Positions 11,203 through 21,213 of a stretch of DNA of 64,000 bases are shown one piece after another. The number at the start of each line of letters is the position of its first letter. Position 1 is the stretch's first letter. This DNA comes from Porphyra umbilicalis (Eukaryota > Rhodophyta > Bangiophyceae > Bangiales > Bangiaceae), in contig KV918789.1 in the NCBI GenBank assembly GCA_002049455.2, positions 186,001 to 250,000 of the forward strand. Direction: 5' to 3'. A program made the position numbers and the translations under genes. The notes beneath the pieces are model-generated. The model did no database searches, was not told where the DNA came from, and saw nothing but the letters and a program-made list of their open reading frames with translations.

Positions 11203-11850
11203 GCGCAGTGGTGCTTATTTTGTGTTCACGCGCAAACGCGTTTTTCTCGTAAAAAGCTCCGTAACAATCTTGTGGACCGGCCTGCATGTAGCCGTAAACG
11301 GCGATTTCGCCCACAACAATTTGCGTAGCGGAACTGCGTTTCGTCTGGACTGTTATCTTTACACCATCCGAAGCGCCTCGCCGCGCTGAGAACGGCCGTA
11401 GCCTTCCCTCAGTCCGGACGCCGCTTGCCTGCGCTTCACAGAAAGTTGCGACGTCAGCATCTTACGGAGGGGGCCGAGCTACAGAACGACCATGTCGCTT
11501 ACGCCGTAGGCATTGACAATCTCCCTACAGTCAGCAGCCCGTGCAGCTGGCCAACAACAGCCACACATGAGGTGATGCGGTCGATATTGATTGACGATTG
11601 GATCATGGAGACCCTTAGCCGTCATGGCGATTGGCTCCGTGTCGCTCTTGACAGCTGGATATTTTCTCTGTACCAGCTTGTGGGTCACCCTGTAAAAACT
11701 AAGCCACCAACTCTTGCGGCCTGTCCCGCAGTTCGTAGACAGTTCTTCCACAAATCGACGCCCTTGCGGCGGGCCTTACGGAGGGGGTTTCGGAGCTTTT
11801 TACAAGAAAAACGCGTTTGCGCGTGAACACACGACAAGCACCACTGCGCC
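11203..11850. mobile_element. MITE copy A, 648 bp, 58-bp terminal inverted repeats
   Basis: Both ends begin GGCGCAGTGGTGCTT when read inward and remain paired for about 58 bp, to the AAAAAGCTCC motif. Copy B at 14350-14993 is the same element in opposite orientation, with the inner sequence also conserved. The CAGTG start after the leading GGCG would fit a hAT-type terminus, but I could not find a convincing 8-bp target duplication. A 133-codon frame (11425-11826) is open in both copies but runs into the terminal repeat and looks non-coding. Confidence 0.85.
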
Positions 11851-12020
11851 GCTCGGCGTCCACCGGGTCCCGCGGCATCCGTTGATCGGCCGATCGAAAG
11901 GTGTCACGGGACTCTACTGTCCACAACCGCGGTACCCCCTGTCTATATGGACCGCCCTTCGCCACCCCCACTCCCCCGCGCCCTAACAGCGGCGCTCCCT
12001 CGTCCCCACCCGAAGGCACC

Positions 12021-13970
12021 ATGGACGCTGCTTCCACGGCAGTTGCCGGCACTCCACCCCCCCTCCGACCCGCCGGCCTGCTCGACTTGCCCGACGAGCT
12101 GCTCGCGTCTATTGTGGATCACCTGGGTAATGGCGACATTGCGACCGAGGCCACCGCTCGCGCTATTCGCGTGACCTGCACCCGCCTCCGCGTCGTCGTG
12201 CGTGGCAGCGTCGGGCCGGCGCTCACCCTCAACCCCGTTGGCCGCCTCTCCCGCGGCGTTGCGGAGCGAGACCCCGATCAGCATTACCGGCTCAAGTTGC
12301 CGTTCCACGACTTGAATGCCCGCATCGCCGCGCTCGAAGACCGTGTCGCCGCGTCGGTAGCGCTGCTGGTGCCCGGCCCGTCGGCGGTGCGGGAGCTCAC
12401 CATTGTCCGCCCGCCCGAGTCGTGTTACATCTTGGACGTGATTGAGTACGACCCGGTGGCGTTTTCGGGCCGCAAGCTCTTGGACCCCCTGCTGACAGCG
12501 GCCGGCACGCTGCGCCTGCGATCGCTGACGGTCGGACCGCTCGGCGCCGAGGCGGTCCCGCGCGCTGTCGCGCCCGGTTGTGTCGCGCGGGACACCCTCC
12601 GCCGCCTCCACCTGTGCCGCCTGATTCCGTCTGTCACGACCAAGACGGCGGTCGGTGCGGTGCTGGCGACGCTGGCGCCGCGCCTCGTCGACTTATCGGT
12701 CGAGTGGGACTACCAGCGTGAGATCCACAACCATCCGCCGGGCGGCGTGCTCGCCAGCTGGCTGGCAGAATCGCCGCGCGCTGACGCTCTCGAGACGTTT
12801 GCTTTCCTCGGCACCCTCTCCGTGGAAGACGCGACGGCGCTGGCGGGCTGGGCGCCACGCCTGACGACCCTCAAGCTCACGCTCGCCGATGTGGACCGCG
12901 CCACGTCGGCCGCTTTGCAGCTGCCGGCGTTGCCGCACGTGCGGACGCTTGTGCAGTTTGGCCAGTTCCCCTACCCAGAAGTGCTCCTCGCCGGCCGCCC
13001 ACTCACGTCCGTCACCGTCGTTGCAGAAGGCCTGTGGAGTCTGCAGACCAACGTGGATCCGGTCATTGAGTGGCTGCGGTCTGGCTCCTCGGCGCATGTG
13101 ACGAAGCTGGCCACGGACCTGCCGTGTCCGCCCATGGCGAATAACCTGTTTGGTCAGGGTGGCAACAAGCACGTGTGCGACGCGCTGCGGACGGTGGTGG
13201 TGTGGGTTTTTCGCTCCAGCGGCGTCATTCCGATTTTGGCCAAGCTGCCGCGGCTGACCGCCCTCGGCATTAACCACCGCATGAGCTCAGGCATGGAGGA
13301 CGATTGGGTGGCTGTGGCCAAGTCGTTCAAGGCGCTCCGCTCCCTTTCCGTGCTGACCGAGACGCCCGACAAGTTTCGTCCACTGCTGGCCGCCGCTGCC
13401 CACCTACCGTCGTCGGTCGAGTCGCTGCAGCTGATGGCGGTCAAGTGGCCGCAGCGCGGTCGGCCCTGCGACTCGGCACACCCCGGACCTTTCCTACGAC
13501 GTGTTTCCGCCAAGGAGCCATCGTCCGCTGATGCTTCTGCCGTGTGCAATGGTGGTGCCGACGGCGGCAGCGGTGGTGGTCATGCCGAAGGTGGCAGCGG
13601 CGGCAGTAGCAGCAGTGGTGGCGATGGCAACGGTGGCGGCGGCGGCAGCGGCGGTGGTAGCGACGACGGCGGCGGTGGTAGCCGCAGCAGCGGCGGCGGG
13701 TGTGCCAACGATGGTGGCGACGGCGCGGGCGTCACTGACGGGCCAGCGGCGCCAGCGAGCCTCCGCCACCTCTACTTTGGCTACTGGCTCGTTGATCGGT
13801 CGGTGCTGGACCGCCCCTCCGTTCCCGCGAGCAATTTTTTTGGGTGGTTGCCCCCGCGTGTGGTGCTGGCCGGCGAGCTGGCCGCCCCGCCGGTGGGGTA
13901 CGTCCCCCCGCCGGGCGGATCCGCCATTGTGCCAGGGTCTCAGGATGTGTGCGGCTGGGCACTGGCTTGA
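12021..13970 (+). CDS. F-box protein with Gly/Ser-rich insert
   Basis: 649 residues. Residues about 20-58 (LLDLPDELLASIVDHLGNGD…AIRVTCTRLRVVV) match the F-box pattern, the Skp1-binding motif of SCF ubiquitin ligase receptors. The middle (about 60-480) is a run of hydrophobic/acidic segments that could be irregular leucine-rich repeats for substrate binding; this is inference. Residues about 515-600 are a low-complexity Gly/Ser/Asp insert, and the tail is Pro/Gly-rich. The frame is open further upstream, but ATG 12021 is chosen because the F-box follows directly and the upstream codons lie in the MITE flank. The gene sits between two inverted MITE copies, and copy A ends only 170 bases before the start codon, so it may contribute promoter sequence. 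The substrate is unknown. Confidence 0.75.
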   Translation: MDAASTAVAGTPPPLRPAGLLDLPDELLASIVDHLGNGDIATEATARAIRVTCTRLRVVVRGSVGPALTLNPVGRLSRGVAERDPDQHYRLKLPFHDLNARIAALEDRVAASVALLVPGPSAVRELTIVRPPESCYILDVIEYDPVAFSGRKLLDPLLTAAGTLRLRSLTVGPLGAEAVPRAVAPGCVARDTLRRLHLCRLIPSVTTKTAVGAVLATLAPRLVDLSVEWDYQREIHNHPPGGVLASWLAESPRADALETFAFLGTLSVEDATALAGWAPRLTTLKLTLADVDRATSAALQLPALPHVRTLVQFGQFPYPEVLLAGRPLTSVTVVAEGLWSLQTNVDPVIEWLRSGSSAHVTKLATDLPCPPMANNLFGQGGNKHVCDALRTVVVWVFRSSGVIPILAKLPRLTALGINHRMSSGMEDDWVAVAKSFKALRSLSVLTETPDKFRPLLAAAAHLPSSVESLQLMAVKWPQRGRPCDSAHPGPFLRRVSAKEPSSADASAVCNGGADGGSGGGHAEGGSGGSSSSGGDGNGGGGGSGGGSDDGGGGSRSSGGGCANDGGDGAGVTDGPAAPASLRHLYFGYWLVDRSVLDRPSVPASNFFGWLPPRVVLAGELAAPPVGYVPPPGGSAIVPGSQDVCGWALA

Positions 13971-14349
13971 CGAGGGCACGGCTCGCCCCCACACGTGGGG
14001 TTGATAGGGTGCCGCGACCGCCGGTGGGCAGGCGTACGCCTGGCTCACACCCCCGCAACACACAGCTATGCACAGGTGCGGCGACCCATGGGGGGGAACG
14101 CATGCGGACTCCCATGTCCATGAACCATGTTTCTTTTTGTTTTTGATGTGCCGGCTGGACCTTGACCTTGGTCCTGGCAGCTAACGGCGGTTGCTGTTGT
14201 GGAGTTTTCATCGTTGCTCCCTTTTGTCTTTTTGGGGTAAAAGAGAGCACAAGCGCACCAAGCAGCGAACTGTTCAAAAAAATATGTACGAGGCACGCAG
14301 GCGCCTCGGACGTTGGGGCCGTTTCACCGCCGCCGTGGCGTGGCGCCAC
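13971..14349. other. 3' flank of the F-box gene
   Basis: No additional gene seen. A T-rich stretch at 14128-14140 and an A-rich stretch near 14274 could belong to the 3' untranslated region. Confidence 0.4.
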
Positions 14350-14993
14350 GGCGCAGTGGTCCTTATCGTGTGTTCACGCGCAAACGCGTTTTTCTTGTAA
14401 AAAGCTCCGAAACCCCCTCCGTAAGGCCCGCCGCAAGGGCGTCGATTTGTGGAAGAACTGTCTACGAACTGCGGGACAGGCCGCAAGAGTTGGTGGCTTA
14501 GTTTTTACAGGGTGACCCACAAGCTGGTACAGAGAAAATATCCAGCTGTCAAGAGCGACACGGAGCCAATCGCCATGACGGCTAAGGGTCTCCATGATCC
14601 AATCGTCAATCAATATCGACCGCATCACCTCATGTGTGGCTGTTGTTGGCCAGCTGCACGGGCTGCTGACTGTAGGGAGATTGTCAATGCCTACGGCGTA
14701 AGCGACATGGTCGTTCTGTAGCTCGGGCCCCTCCGTAAGATACTGACGTCGCAACTTTTTGTGAAGCGCAGGCAAGCGGCGTCCGGACTGAGGGAAGGCT
14801 ATGGCCGTGCTCAGCGCGGCGAGACGCTTCGGATGACGTAAAGATAACAGTCCAGACGAAACGCAGTTCCGCTACGCGAATTGTTGTGGGCGAAATCGTC
14901 GTTTCCGGCCCCATCGAGGTCCGCAAGATTGTCACGGAGCTTTTTACGAGAAAAACGCGTTTGCGCGTGAACACACGAGAAGCACCACTGCGC
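14350..14993. mobile_element. MITE copy B, inverted relative to copy A
   Basis: About 644 bp with the same GGCGCAGTGG ends and the same interior as the 11.2-kb copy, reversed. For example, the inner block with the TGTGGAAGAACTG motif at 14449 mirrors 11740-11760. Small differences (substitutions and short indels) show the copies have diverged a little since insertion. No target duplication identified. Confidence 0.85.
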
Positions 14994-15712
14994 GGTGATC
15001 CAAGTTTGCAAGAGAGTCCCGCGCTCCCGTTCAATTCGGTCCGGCGACCGCAAAGGTAGCCCTGCATGCTACTTCTTCAGAACCGTGCCGAGCTGCACGC
15101 AACACGCGCGCCAGCACCGCCCCCTCCTTTTTCCGCATCCGCGGCCGCGCAGCTCCTTTGTTGGCGGCGGCGTCGCGCGCAGCTCGACGGTCGTGGCGGC
15201 CCCCGCGTTTCCTGAAGCGCCGCACGTCCCCCGCGCCTCCCGTCGCCCGCCGCCCGCTCGCCGATCGCCCGTTGCACAGCGGTCGTTCGTGGCGAGCCCG
15301 CTATTTTTTTGTGGTGTGTGTGTGGGGGGGTACCCGTTGTTGTGCGCGAGGGGGGCTGCGGGAGCGGCGCGACCCGGGGGGCTGTGGGTGCCGCCCGTGG
15401 TTACCCCCCTGGCATTGGCGCTGCTTGGGCGTGCAGTGCTTGCCGTTTCGTCGCGGGCGCGCGCCGCTGGGGTGGCTGACGTCAGGGCCTTGCCCCGTCC
15501 CCCCCCCCTACCTTTGGTCCCCACATCGGGTGCCGCCTTGCCCCCGGTACCACCCCGACGCGGGGTGCCGCCCTCCCTCGGGTGCGCGTGCCCGCCTTTG
15601 CCGTCGATCTGTAGGCGCCCCTCGACACACTCCCCTGGTTCCTCTGTCTTGTTCCCACCAGCTCTCCTCTATTTGTGTCTACTTTCCCGTTGCCTCCCCC
15701 ACGGTGCCGACC
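14994..15712. other. Probable promoter and leader of the DCP1 gene
   Basis: Open frames cross this stretch, one of them continuous with the downstream coding frame. The conserved EVH1 domain begins only after ATG 15713, and the upstream translation is Arg/Pro-rich without conserved character. I treat it as untranslated leader and promoter. Confidence 0.5.
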
Positions 15713-16378
15713 ATGACCGGGGGCGGCGTCGTGCAACGGGCGGACCTGGAGCGCCACGCGGCGCGCACCAACCTCTCCTACCTCCGCCGGCATGACTCGC
15801 TCGTCACTGGCATCGTCGCGTCGGCCACCCACGTGGCCGTGTACACGCTCGTCGACGGCGACTGGGCGCGTGCAGATGTGGAGGGCGCCCTCCTCCTTGC
15901 CGCCCGGTCGGCTCCCCCACACTACCGCGTCGTTGTCGTGAACCGCAAGCATCCGACCAACCACTCGGAGGATGTGAACGAGGGGGGCCTCGAGCTCGAG
16001 ACCAAGGGCCAAATGATCATGTATCGGGTCGTGTCGTCGGGCGACGTGATGGGGCTGTGGTTCTTGGAGGCGCGCGAGTGCGTGCGCGTGTACGAGGTGC
16101 TCGAAGCGATTGTGCAGGGGCGGAGCGTGGAGGTGTGTGGGGTGGATGGGGAGGAGGCGGCGGCGGCTGGGGGGTCTGTGGGGCCGGTGCCGGTACCCCC
16201 TCCGACGCAGGGGACGGGCGGTAAGGGCGGCGAGTCGCGGGCTAAGGAGTCGAGAGGACGCAAGTCCAAGAACCGGGGGGGGCAACAGGCGGGGAACTCG
16301 GTGACAGCAGCGGGCGCGCGGACACCTGCACAGCCGGCTGCGACGCCTGTGACAGCGGCGGCGCGAGCGGATGTACGG

Positions 16379-16419
<41 letters not shown>

Positions 16420-18009
16420 GCCGCATCAGCAGCAGCAGCAGCAGCAGCTGCTGCTGCTGCAGCAGCAGCAGCTGCAGCAGCCGGCGCAACCGGAGCAGCA
16501 GCAGGAGACGCAGCAGGTGCCGGCGGTGCGGGCATCGGCGCAGCAGCAGCAGCAGCAGCCTCAGCCGCAGCCGCAGCCGGAGGAGGTTCAGCCACAGCAG
16601 CAGCCAACGCGGCCTCAGCAGACTACTGCGGTAGCTACCGACCCACCCGAGCCGGTGGCGCAGCCGCCGCCCGCGTCACCGCCGCCGGCGCCTGCGTACC
16701 ACGAGCCACCGGGTGGGGTGCCACCCCCCCCGGACGGGGCGCCACCGGGTGAGGCTCCACCGGGTGGCCCGCCGCCTGGCGACGGTGGGGCGGTGGGGGC
16801 GTACCAACCCCCGCCGCCGCAGCGGATGGCCCCGCACCCCGGCGGTTATGGTCCGCCGCCCGTAATGGGTCCGCACGGGCGGATGCTGCCGCTACCGAAT
16901 GGGATGCCCAATGGGATGCCCAACGGCATGCCGCCGCCGCCGCCAAATGGAATGCCCAACGGCATGCTGCCGCCGCCTAATGTCATGCCCAACGGCATGC
17001 CCAACGGCATGCTCAACGGCATGCCCCCGACCAACGGTATGCCGAACGGCATGCCGCCGCCCAACGGCATGCCCAACGGCATGCCGCCGCCCAACGGCAT
17101 GCCCAACGGCATGCCGCCGCCCAACGGCATGCCCAACGGCATGCCGCCGCCCAACGGCATGCCGCCGCCGATAGGTATGGCCCCCCCGCCCGGTGTGCGT
17201 CCGTTCCAGCCGCCGCCCTACGGTATGTCGTCAATGCCCGGTGTCCCGCCGCCGCCCTATCTCCCCGTCCACGCCATGGCGTCGATGCGCCTCGGCGGCC
17301 GCGGCGGGCCGCCGCCGCCGCCGCCTCCTGGCGGTCCCGGCGCCCCCCCCCGCCCTCGTCGCAGCCACTGCCGGTGCCGCCGCACATGGGTGGGGCGTAT
17401 GGACCCCACGCCGTCGGGCCCTATGTCGCGCCGCCGCCCCACTTCTTCCCGCTCCACCCCGGGGCGGCTCCGGGTGGCCGTCGCCCATACATGTACTACC
17501 CGTACGGGCCGGGCGGGCCGCCGATGGGGCCGCCGATGGGGCCGTCGCGGGGGCCCCCGCCGCCGGGCGCGTTTGGCATGCAGCCGCCTCCGCCGCATGG
17601 GCCGCCGCGCCAGGCGGGGCCGGGCGGACCGGGGGGTAATGGTCCTCTGGGTGCACCGCTGGTAGGCGGGGGTGGTGGCGGCAGTGGCGGTGGTTGCGCT
17701 GGGGGTTCCCCGCCGCGTGGCCCGCCGCCGGCGCAGGGACGTGGCGCGCCGCCGGCTGGTGGCGGTGGTCCGCCCGCGAATGGTGCCACGCCCGTGGTGG
17801 GGGCACCCGCCGGGCCGCCCGCGGGAGATGCGGCGGCCGCACCGCCTTGTATGGGCCGGGCGCCAGCACACCCGCCGCGTGCCGCGGGCGGTGATGCGCA
17901 GCTGGCAGGCAATCCGACGGACCCGCCGGTACCGATCGTGGCCGCCGCCTCGCCAGCCGACACGAATGGCGCGGGTGCGTTTCTGATGAGCCTGCTGCGG
18001 AACTCGTAG
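15713..18009 (+). CDS. DCP1: mRNA-decapping enzyme subunit DCP1 (EVH1 domain), one frameshift
   Basis: Residues about 15-130 form a DCP1-type EVH1 domain: NLSYLRRHDSLVTGIVAS, VAVYTL…WARADVEGALLL, YRVVVVNRKHP, then GLWFLEARECVRVYEVLEAI. DCP1 activates the DCP2 Nudix hydrolase, which removes the mRNA 5' cap in cytoplasmic P-bodies. After the domain come a Lys/Arg-rich patch, a polyglutamine region (about residues 222-305), a Pro-rich region and tandem NGMP repeats (about 395-485). The frame breaks at a run of nine C (17343-17351). The other frame continues as PPSSQPLPVPPHMGG… to the stop at 18009 and ends in a hydrophobic FLMSLLRNS tail. One missing base in the run restores a protein of about 766 residues, so I regard this as one gene. 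Start: ATG 15713, just before the domain. It is convergent with NOC4. Confidence 0.88.
16381..16625 (+). repeat. CAG microsatellite encoding polyglutamine in DCP1
   Basis: Blocks of CAG interrupted by CAA, CCG and CTG runs. In frame they give a Gln-rich segment with Leu and Pro interruptions. The CTG block at about 16447-16458 next to CAG blocks forms a local CAG/CTG palindrome. This kind of tract is prone to length variation. Confidence 0.85.
16899..17166 (+). repeat. In-frame tandem repeat encoding NGMP / NGMPPP units in DCP1
   Basis: The units encode Asn-Gly-Met-Pro, alternating with a longer form ending in extra prolines, about 18 times. The late units (17050-17160) are nearly identical at the DNA level (CCCAACGGCATGCC core), which indicates recent expansion. 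It is a low-complexity Met/Pro linker, plausibly promoting P-body condensation (inference). Confidence 0.85.
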
Positions 18010-18389
18010 CCGCATCGTCGACTTGTGGCGTCTCGCTGAGATAGAGGGGGAGTGTGCGCTGGAGAGGAGGGCAGAGTGAGCGAGCGCTGGCGTGGTGCTT
18101 GTATGTGGTTGGTGGTGGCCGCTGTCTGCCTGTGGCGGCTGCTACGCGTCCTTGGTTTGGCGGCTGTCAGTGTGGAGGCCGCAGTGCCCGTCGGGGCGGC
18201 GCGCGGGAGCGCGCCGCCTTTGCCATGTTATTGTACAGTGCAGACTTGCGGGGAGTGCCCCGCGCGTTCGCGTGGGTAGAGAGTGGCTTGTAACTCCTGG
18301 TGTGGAGTCTGCGAGGCCGCCCTACTGTAGTTCACGCTCCTGTTTGCGCTTGCATGTTGTGTTGCTGTATTTCTCTTTTTTTTTAACCA
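18010..18389. other. Convergent intergenic region between DCP1 and NOC4
   Basis: 380 bases holding the 3' ends of two convergent genes. A T8 run near 18377 is the only notable motif. No further gene seen. Confidence 0.5.
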
Positions 18390-20515
18390 CTAGCGATGTG
18401 ATTGTGTCCCAAACCCGCCTCCCCACCCCCTTTCCGCCCCCCGCCCCCCCTCACCGCCAGCGGAGCACCCCCCCAGGGCGACCCCATCCCCCACCGACGG
18501 CACGGCATACGCGAGGGGCGTCAGCGACCGGCGCTTGTCAAACTCGGCGTGGAACACGTCGGCAAACGCCAACCCCGCATAGTCGTCCACGTCGCCCGGC
18601 GGCGGCGGTGGCCGCGGCGTCGCCGTCACGTCGGCGGTAAAGGCGGCCGCAACGGCCGCGACGGCGGGGCTGACGTGCGCCCGCAGGGGCCCGAGCTCCC
18701 ACAAGCAGCTGTCGAGGGCGCGCGACGCCGCGGGGTCCGTCGCCGCCGCGTCGTACGGGTCGGCGCCGCCGACGGCGGCGGTGGTGACGACCGCCCCGGC
18801 GGCCTCCGTCGCGGCGGCGGCCGCCGCCGCGCCGCCGGCGGCAGCCGCCGCCGCCGGCGCTTCAAAAAAGGACGTAAAGACGAGCGGGGCGGGGGCGACT
18901 TTCCCGCCCGCCCCGAGGGGCCCCCCCTCCACCGCCCGCCGCCGGTGCACGAGCACCGCCACCGCCGGGTGTTTGCGGAGCAACTCGAGCGCCAGCCGCA
19001 GCGCCCACATGGCGCCGTGCGGGGGCGCGCCGAGCGCCAGCCGCCCGAGGCGCTTGACAAAGGCGGCAATGACGGCGGCGGGGAGGTGCCCCCCCCCGCC
19101 AAAAACGCGGGCACGGCCGCCAAAAAGGCGCCCCGCCGCCGCGCGTACCAGAGCGTGGCGGGCGTGAGGCGGGCGTAGAGCGCCGCGTAAAAGTGCGGAT
19201 AGTCGAGCCCGTGGTCCCGAATGAGCGCGTACAAGCCGTCGAGGGCGACGATCGACGGCGGGCCGCCGCGGTCGTACGCGGCGGTGAGGTAGTCGGCGAG
19301 CCGCACGGGCGCCGCGAGGCGGGGGATGACCGTCGACGCGAGGGGGAGGAGCTTGTCGAGCTCCGCCCCGCCCCCGCCGCGCGTCGGCGACGCGAGCGCC
19401 GCCAACCAGCAGTCCGAGTAGGCCGCGCGGAGGGTCTTGTAGGGAAGGGCGGCGCGGGCGTCAGGGGCGGCGTCAGACGCGGCGGCGGCGGCCGCCGCGG
19501 CGCCGTCCCCGACCGGGGCGGGGGGGGTGGCCCCCGCGCCCTTGCGTTTGCGGCTTTTGCGGCCGCCCGTGGCGGCGGCGGCCGCGGCGGTCGCCACCCC
19601 CGCGGCGCCGCCGAGCTTGGCCGTCAGCAGCGTCGGCGTCCACGAGCCCGCGTCGGCGGGGAGGGGGATGGTCGCGTAGCGGAGCATCGCCAGCACATTG
19701 TCGACGGTGCCGTCTGGGGAGGGGGGGGGGGGCGGGGGGGCTGCCGCACCGGACGCCGTCGCCGCCGCCGCCGCCGTCGCCGCCGCCACGGCCTCGGTCG
19801 CGGCGGGTGCCGCGTCGCCCGCGCGGGCGGCCGCCGACTTGCGGCGGCGGCGCTTGCGGGGCTTCCCCCCCTCGGGCGCGGCGGCCGCCCCACCGTCGGC
19901 CGGCGGCGCCGTCGTCGACGCGCCGGCGGGCGGCGCGCCCGCCGCCGCCGCCGGGGCCCCCGCGGCGGCCGCTACCTCCCCCCGCTCCCGACAGAGGCGG
20001 GTGGCCACCTCGAGCGTCCACACCTTGACGTCGTCGTACGAGGCGACAAACGCTTCCGCGAGCGTCGCCGCCGCCGGCACGGGCGGCCACGCGGTCAGCA
20101 CCGCCGCGGCGACGGGGCGCCACGCGGCGGGCCCCGCCGCCGCCGCGGCGGCGAGCGCCGCGTCCGCCACGGCCACGCCGCCCCCGCCGCCGCCGTCACC
20201 GTCGCCGTCGCCGTCCTCTGCGTCGGCGGCCGCCACCCGGCGGGTCGCCAGCGCCGGCAGGACCGCGTGCCACTCGGCGGTGCGGGCGGCGAGCCAGGCG
20301 CCGACGGGCGGGGCGGAGGCGTCGCCCGACGCGGCCGCCGCGGCGGCGGCGGTGGTGAGGCGCGCGAGGGAACGGCGGGATGCGTGGAGGGCGGCCGTTG
20401 CGGTCGCGTCGTCGGCGGATGCGGCAGCGTCGAGGAGGGTGGTGAGGGTGTTGGCGCCGGCCAAGCCGGCGGCGCGGAGGGCGGCTTCGGCGGCGCGCAC
20501 GCCGGCCACGTCCAT
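18390..20515 (-). CDS. NOC4: Nucleolar complex protein 4 (NOC4, CBF/MAK21 family), one frameshift
   Basis: About 709 codons. The second half matches the CBF/MAK21 domain of NOC4: YPHFYAALYARLTPATLWYARRRGAFLAAVPAFL, then in the other frame HLPAAVIAAFVKRLGRLAL, a block ending RKHPAVAVLVHRR, and near the end DPAASRALDSCLWEL. NOC4 with NOP14 is needed for small-subunit maturation and export in the nucleolus. The frame switches at a run of nine C (plus strand 19089-19097), and one extra base joins the two parts exactly where conserved sequence resumes, so this is most likely one intact gene. The N-terminal half is Ala-rich with basic clusters that could be nucleolar signals. Start: ATG at 20515, beginning MDVAGVRAAEAALRA. 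The frame stays open to 20947, but that part lacks conserved character. Confidence 0.85.
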
Positions 20516-21213
20516 GGTGGAAGCCAGGGATAACGGATACCAGGAATGAACAGCGGGTGGACTAGAGGGAGTGGATAGTCGGGCTTGGTGTTTGGGGAGC
20601 AGAGAGGACCGACGAAGCAGCGCCAACGCCGGCGTCGGCGGGGACCGTGACCGGCGGGTCGGGGCTGGTCGCTGGCGATGCCGAAGACGGCTTCTGCTGG
20701 CCGACGGCGACCATCGAGGCAAACATGATCTTGTAGCACCCCAAGTGCGAGAGAAAACAGACGTCGTGCAACGGGCTTGATCCGACCAATTTTCCGGCGC
20801 TCCCTCGGCTCGGCAAAACGGGCACGGCTCCAGAGTCGGTCGCAGCAGTGCGCTTTGCAACCGGGAGCGGCAGCTGTACAGCGGGTTCCATGCTGCTCTG
20901 TGCTCCTGCATCCGCAGAGTGTTCAGGAAACAGCAAATCTGTTCCACTCTGTGGCGACGGCATGACGCAGAAAACCCAACACCCAGCTTTCACCCGATGC
21001 CCACGAGCAGCGCAGCGCGAGGAAGAAACTGTGCGGTGGGTGCGCGCGGCATCATGCAGTCGGACAGAGAGGTCATCACAAATCTGCGGCACTTGAAAGC
21101 CGTGCATGCCCTGATCCACGTGCTGTACGATGTTGCTTTAACGGGGTCAGGTTGGATGACACAAGCGCCATTGGATGAAAAGAAAAGCAACACACTCTCC
21201 ATGTTGACACCAG
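20516..21213. other. Spacer upstream of NOC4
   Basis: About 700 bases between the NOC4 start and the stop of the ZnT5-like gene, both on the minus strand. Overlapping open frames occur but show no conserved motif. Presumably the NOC4 promoter and the 3' region of the neighbour. Confidence 0.45.

Noticed and set aside
14995..15795. Separate gene upstream of DCP1
   Set aside because: Arg/Pro-rich frame overlapping the DCP1 leader and EVH1 start in another phase, without motifs.
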